NCBI GenBank assembly: GCA_903970145.1
Contig: CAJCHO010000104.1
Coordinates: forward strand, 1 to 64,000
Origin: Mycobacteriaceae bacterium
GTDB taxonomy: Bacteria > Pseudomonadota > Gammaproteobacteria > Burkholderiales > Burkholderiaceae_D
DNA length: 64,000 bases
Direction: 5' to 3'
Part shown: piece after piece, positions 60,636 to 64,000 of the stretch
Layout of the letters: the number at the start of each line of letters is the position of its first letter
How positions within the stretch are numbered: position 1 is the stretch's first letter
The notes under the pieces: generated by a model
Told to the model about the DNA's origin: nothing
Database searches by the model: none
The model's input: only the letters and a program-made list of their open reading frames with translations
Made by a program: the position numbers and the translations under genes

Positions 60636-61774
60636 TCACCGAAGCCGAGATTACCTGGGATGAGGCGGGAGTCAGCCAGAGTGCGCGCTGGCGCTCAGAA
60701 GCGGGTCACCCAGCACCGCGTCGGGTGGTGCTCGCCGACGATGCGATCACCGCGGATCAGGCTTATCGTCTGGCCTGCGAGGGGACGGCGCTGCTCTGGC
60801 GGGGAGACTATCAGGGGGCGCGCCAGGTGGTCGAAGCAATGGCGCGACGCATCGATCGCAGCCGCAAGGCGACCCGCGAGCAAAAGTCGCCCGAGGAGCT
60901 CTTTCATCTTTACCGCCTGGCGCAGGCGCAACGTGCCCGCACGCTCGGAATGGTTCTGATACCAATCAGTGCCGACCACACGATCCCCTTGCGGCGCGCG
61001 CCGGAAGTCGCGCTGGCCTGCGCAGAGGTCTACGGCATACAGGAACAGGACTATGTCGCATCGCTGCGTGAGCTGCTGGGCCTGATCGGAGCCCACGAGT
61101 GGCGGCGGCGCGGAGTAGCCATCGCGGCTCCTGGCGGGGAGATGCGCATCCATCCGCACTACGGGGTTTTTGCTCCGATTCGCTCGGAATACCTCGACCT
61201 CGTGGCCAAGGCGCCGCTACCGGCGACGGAGTTCGCATGGGACATCGGAACCGGCACCGGGGTTCTGGCGGCAATACTTGCGCGGCGCGGGGTCAAGCGC
61301 GTCATCGCCACCGATCGCGATGCGCGCGCGGTGACCTGCGCCGGCGAGAATCTCGCGCGCCTTGGACTCAGCGACGAGGTCGAGGTCGTCGTGGCCGATC
61401 TCTTTCCGGATGACAGTCACCCACGAGCCGGTTTGATTGTCTGCAATCCCCCCTGGCTTCCCGGCAAGCCCGGCTCACCGCTGGAGCACGCCATTTACGA
61501 CCCCGACAGCCGCATGCTGCGTGGCTTTCTCGGCGGCTTGGCGAGGCGCCTTGCGCCCGATGGCGAAGCCTGGCTGATTCTCTCGGACCTTGCCGAGCAT
61601 CTTGGATTGCGTACCCGTGACGAGCTAAGCGGATGGATCGCGCACGCCGGCCTCGAGGTGGCAGGTCGCCTCGACGCGCGTCCCCAGCACCCCAAGGCGT
61701 TTGATGCTGCCGACCCCCTCTATCAGGCGCGACGGGCCGAGACGACTTCGCTCTGGCGCCTGCGAATAGCCTAG
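60632..61774 (+). CDS. class I SAM-dependent methyltransferase with NPPW motif
   Basis: The product has 380 residues from a TTG overlapping the pseudouridine synthase stop (TTGA). The SAM site is FAWDIGTGTGVLAAILARRG, then VIATDRDARAVTCAGENLARLGL. The target-base motif NPPW (VCNPPWLPGKPG) is typical of enzymes that methylate amide or exocyclic nitrogens, such as PrmC or N6-adenine methylases. The N-terminal 190 residues (GDYQGARQVVEAMARRIDRS) look like a helical substrate-recognition part. Coupling with a pseudouridine synthase suggests an RNA or ribosomal target. Confidence 0.9.
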   Translation: MITEAEITWDEAGVSQSARWRSEAGHPAPRRVVLADDAITADQAYRLACEGTALLWRGDYQGARQVVEAMARRIDRSRKATREQKSPEELFHLYRLAQAQRARTLGMVLIPISADHTIPLRRAPEVALACAEVYGIQEQDYVASLRELLGLIGAHEWRRRGVAIAAPGGEMRIHPHYGVFAPIRSEYLDLVAKAPLPATEFAWDIGTGTGVLAAILARRGVKRVIATDRDARAVTCAGENLARLGLSDEVEVVVADLFPDDSHPRAGLIVCNPPWLPGKPGSPLEHAIYDPDSRMLRGFLGGLARRLAPDGEAWLILSDLAEHLGLRTRDELSGWIAHAGLEVAGRLDARPQHPKAFDAADPLYQARRAETTSLWRLRIA

Positions 61775-61778
61775 AGGC

Positions 61779-62156
61779 CTAGGCGGGTGAGCCGAGCTCG
61801 CTCTCGAAGTCGGATGTATCGAGCTCAAAGACGTGATTGTCATAGTCGAAGAAATACAGGGAACTGTCTTCCCGGGCGAGAATGAACTCCATCCCGCGCG
61901 CCTTCAACTTCTCGAGCGTCGTCAGCAGCACCGCCTTGCTCACACGAAAGGCGATGTGGTCGCCAGTGCGTGCTCGATCGACATTGCCCTGCGCGAAGAG
62001 AAACCAGACTTTGCCCAGATTCACAAAGGTCTCGTCGTGCCCTTCCGCGTCCACGCGCTTGACTACCGGTGCGCCAAAGAGCTCCTCGAACAATTGTGCG
62101 GTGCGGGCTGCATCGCTGACGATGAGCGCCACATGACTGATCGCTTCAAGCATCAT
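61779..62156 (-). CDS. VOC-family protein resembling the fosfomycin hydrolase FosX
   Basis: This 125-residue vicinal-oxygen-chelate protein has metal ligands H8 (ISHVALIV), H67 (GDHIAFRV) and E111 (HVFELD). By eye the order and spacing follow FosX: the DHIAF and YFFDYDNHVFELDTSDFESEL segments are close to its NHIAF and IYFYDFDNHLFELHAG. FosX opens fosfomycin with water. Resistance activity is unproven, and other small epoxides or glyoxalase-type substrates are possible. Two ATGs sit in tandem at 62156 and 62153; AGGGG suits either. Confidence 0.85.
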   Translation of the reverse strand: MMLEAISHVALIVSDAARTAQLFEELFGAPVVKRVDAEGHDETFVNLGKVWFLFAQGNVDRARTGDHIAFRVSKAVLLTTLEKLKARGMEFILAREDSSLYFFDYDNHVFELDTSDFESELGSPA

Positions 62157-62436
62157 TTCCCCTGGCCGGTGTGAACCTGATCGCTCGGCGGAGAGTTGCA
62201 GCTGCAGTTGCGCCCTCCCCGGATGGGCCTGCCAAGCGGGAAATTCTACGGACTTTTTGGGCCCTGTCCATCACTCGCAGGAATGCGTGCCTGGCGTGTC
62301 ACCAGCCGATCTGGCGAAGTCGCAAGCAATCCGCGAACACTGGGTAGTGACTCACGGGTGGCGAGCTTGCCAGCCCCCGGGCTTGGCTGCATGCTCACCC
62401 AGGTCAGCTCCTCGCGGCCCATCCTTAGACTTCACC

Positions 62437-63333
62437 ATGCGTGCAACGCACATCACGATCCGCTTCTCGGCTCTCATCGTCGCTACAATCGCTTGCAGCG
62501 CGGTCGCGCAATCCGAGCAATGGTCAACCCAGCGCACGGCACCGGCAAAAAGGCAGGATAACGCGGCGATCGCGAGCCAGGCTTGCCGTGAATTCAACAA
62601 CGTCAATGTTCCACCACCTGCCGCCCATCGTCCCGGTGGCGGCGCCGACAATGGCGCTGCGCCACCGGCGCCGCCGTCCGCTGCCAATAATTCGGCGAAT
62701 CCCCACGCCCCGGGCTCAGCGCACGCGCGCTGGCGTGAGATTCCTTACACGATCAGCCTGTTATGCGAAGACCAGACACTCAATCAAAACGAGATTGCCA
62801 GCCTCTACCTGACGCTCAAAGGCAAGCCACCAGTCTCCACAGAGGCAGCTCCCCTGACGCCAGCCCCGGTGCTCAATCCGGCGCGCATGGGTGCCGCCGA
62901 TGCTCTGGCGAGGCTGCAGACTGCGGCACTGCAGTTCATCCGGCTGCGTGTCGACAACGAAATCGAGAGCAATCTGCGCGAGCGCACCTGGACGACCGTG
63001 GACAACGCAAAGATCCTGCAGGATCAGTTCGTAGCGCTCCAACAGCAGGTCGACGCCGGACGCTTTCCGGCTGACTTCGCGCTTGACCCGCACAGTAACC
63101 AGCAGCTTGCCAGCACCTACAACAAGGTCCACGCGCGGGTTGCCGCGCTGGGCGTCGAATGGGAACTGCAGGACTGCGAGGACACGCAACGCGCCTGGGC
63201 GGTGTATCGCGACGCATGGCTGGCCTACCTCGCGGCCAGCTATCCGCAGATCTCGCGACCGGCTTTCTCGGGTTTCCTGACACGCGAGCGCATCAACCAG
63301 CTCGAGCAGTTCTATGCCACTGGCGATCGCTAG
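62437..63333 (+). CDS. secreted protein with a C-terminal LprI-like domain
   Basis: The product has 298 residues from ATG 62437, with a signal peptide (RFSALIVATIACSAVAQ). A Pro/Ala/Asn-rich linker follows (about residues 55-90). The C-terminal segment LQDCEDTQRAWAVYRDAWLAYLAASYPQI, then LTRERINQLEQF, matches the LprI-like lysozyme-inhibitor pattern with its DCxxTQxAW start. The central part (VLNPARMGAADALARLQTA) is unassigned. The upstream 280-base divergent region shows no other gene. The 3' end overlaps the convergent gene by 41 bases. Confidence 0.78.
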   Translation: MRATHITIRFSALIVATIACSAVAQSEQWSTQRTAPAKRQDNAAIASQACREFNNVNVPPPAAHRPGGGADNGAAPPAPPSAANNSANPHAPGSAHARWREIPYTISLLCEDQTLNQNEIASLYLTLKGKPPVSTEAAPLTPAPVLNPARMGAADALARLQTAALQFIRLRVDNEIESNLRERTWTTVDNAKILQDQFVALQQQVDAGRFPADFALDPHSNQQLASTYNKVHARVAALGVEWELQDCEDTQRAWAVYRDAWLAYLAASYPQISRPAFSGFLTRERINQLEQFYATGDR

Positions 63334-63811
63334 TCTTCGCGCGATTTTTCCCGACTGCAACCAGTTCAAGCGTGCGCGCAACGCGAGTTGCACGCGTCTC
63401 GGGGCGTTTGGCGGAATTTATCCAGTCAACGAATGCCTTCTGGTGCGAATGCGCGAGAGCGCTGAAAGCGGCGCGAACCTTCGCGTGCGCCCGTGGCGCC
63501 AACGCCGCCGCCAAATCTTCCGGTATCTCGACCTGGCGTGGCTTGGTGTCGACTTCGAGAACGACATCCACGCTCGCCGGTGGCTTCGCCCTGGCTCCCT
63601 CCTGATACTCCTTGCCGAACATCATCGAGTGCGACCCGTCGCCATTTGGCATGAGGGAATTGCGAAACGCAAAACCGTTGAGCGTACCGGCGACCGGAAT
63701 GCGCCCGCGTATGCCAATGGCCGTGGAGATCGCCGGGGGTACCTGCATGTAGGTCCATGCGCCCTCGGGTCCCGTGGGAACAAGTTTCCCCTTGAAAGTG
63801 AATTTGCTCAT
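63293..63811 (-). CDS. DUF1905 / YdeI-type domain protein
   Basis: The 172-residue protein starts behind GGGAGGCAG. Residues 1-95 are DUF1905-like: FTFKGKLVPTGPEGAWTYMQVP, IPVAGTLNGFAFRNSLMPNGDG and HSMMFGKEYQEGARAKPPASVDVVLEVDT (in parts). The rest has the YdeI/OmpD-associated pattern: VEIPEDLAAALAP, AFSALAHSHQKAFVDWINSAKRPETRATR. Such proteins are cytoplasmic with no settled role. The stop lies 41 bases inside the convergent LprI-like gene. Confidence 0.88.
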   Translation of the reverse strand: MSKFTFKGKLVPTGPEGAWTYMQVPPAISTAIGIRGRIPVAGTLNGFAFRNSLMPNGDGSHSMMFGKEYQEGARAKPPASVDVVLEVDTKPRQVEIPEDLAAALAPRAHAKVRAAFSALAHSHQKAFVDWINSAKRPETRATRVARTLELVAVGKNRAKTSDRQWHRTARAG

Positions 63812-63914
63812 CGCACTGCCTCCCTATCGGAATCAGGTCCTGCCTCCCGTCACCGGCACCGATTGCACCTGCCTGGAGTCGAAAGGAGCCCAGGAATTTG
63901 TCATGCAAAAGGGA

Positions 63915-64000
63915 CTAGACGCCCTCGATCGCAAACAGCGTCGACTTGGTCGCGCGCTTGCGCAACTCGATAAGCGGTGCGTATTCGGACGAGTGATACC
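63915..64000 (-). CDS. DUF1330-like protein, C-terminal fragment (start outside window)
   Basis: Only the last 28 codons are present. YHSSEYAPLIELRKRATKS, then TLFAIEGV and a stop, follow the end of DUF1330-domain proteins (Y.S.EY..L..LR..A....F..EG). These are small dimeric ferredoxin-like proteins of unknown function. The reading ends cleanly at the window edge. Confidence 0.6.
   Translation of the reverse strand, partial: YHSSEYAPLIELRKRATKSTLFAIEGV

Noticed and set aside
1-64000. Mobile elements, phage, CRISPR or tRNA genes
   Set aside because: No transposase, integrase, terminal repeats, spacer arrays or cloverleaf-like sequence was seen on either strand.

Overview
The window comes from a high-GC Gram-negative proteobacterium, probably a gammaproteobacterium of the Nevskiales/Steroidobacterales type. 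That placement is inferred from a large TonB-dependent receptor, a PilU retraction ATPase, a PEP-CTERM protein, a PtrB-type peptidase and very tight gene packing with 4-base start/stop overlaps. No rRNA, tRNA, CRISPR array, insertion sequence, integrase or phage gene was found, so this looks like chromosome.

Region 1 (1-24967) is mainly catabolic. It holds a Rieske oxygenase cut by the window edge, a TonB receptor, a PotF-like binding protein and a BetI-like TetR regulator. After an interruption of four apparently unrelated genes (6108-9726) come two divergent operons that share one control region (17562-17896). The leftward operon encodes an acyl-CoA dehydrogenase, the PotG/PotH/PotI importer, a class III aminotransferase and an ADP-forming acyl-CoA synthetase. 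The rightward operon encodes two PYROXD2-like FAD oxidoreductases, a GcvT/DmdA-like folate protein, a second Rieske oxygenase of the betaine-demethylase type, a cupin and PurU. Together they look like uptake, oxidative N-demethylation with C1 disposal through tetrahydrofolate, transamination and CoA activation of an unidentified (poly)amine or quaternary amine. I know of no described pathway with this gene set, and it is the best candidate here for a new system.

Region 2 (24993-38424) is mixed housekeeping: an Nramp-like transporter without the usual metal motif, PilU, an aspartate carbamoyltransferase with an added N-terminal helix-turn-helix, small stress-type proteins, a TrmO-like protein, an MFS exporter, a giant DUF748 protein, DUF3014 and HDOD proteins.

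Region 3 (38825-50898) holds an M1 aminopeptidase, a GFA-domain protein, a secreted metallo-beta-lactamase-fold hydrolase, a two-gene reverse transsulfuration operon (cystathionine beta-synthase then gamma-lyase), a secreted oligopeptidase, a degenerate HD-GYP protein and a CpdA-like phosphodiesterase.

Region 4 (51172-64000) holds a PEP-CTERM protein, a Gly/Tyr-rich secreted protein plus TetR regulator behind a long palindrome, a redoxin convergent with a lone DsbD-alpha-like protein coupled to DAHP synthase, the tail of a lost di-heme peroxidase gene, a DUF3857/transglutaminase protein, a pseudouridine synthase-methyltransferase pair, a FosX-like protein and small domain proteins. Function calls rest on motifs read by eye; no database search was possible.
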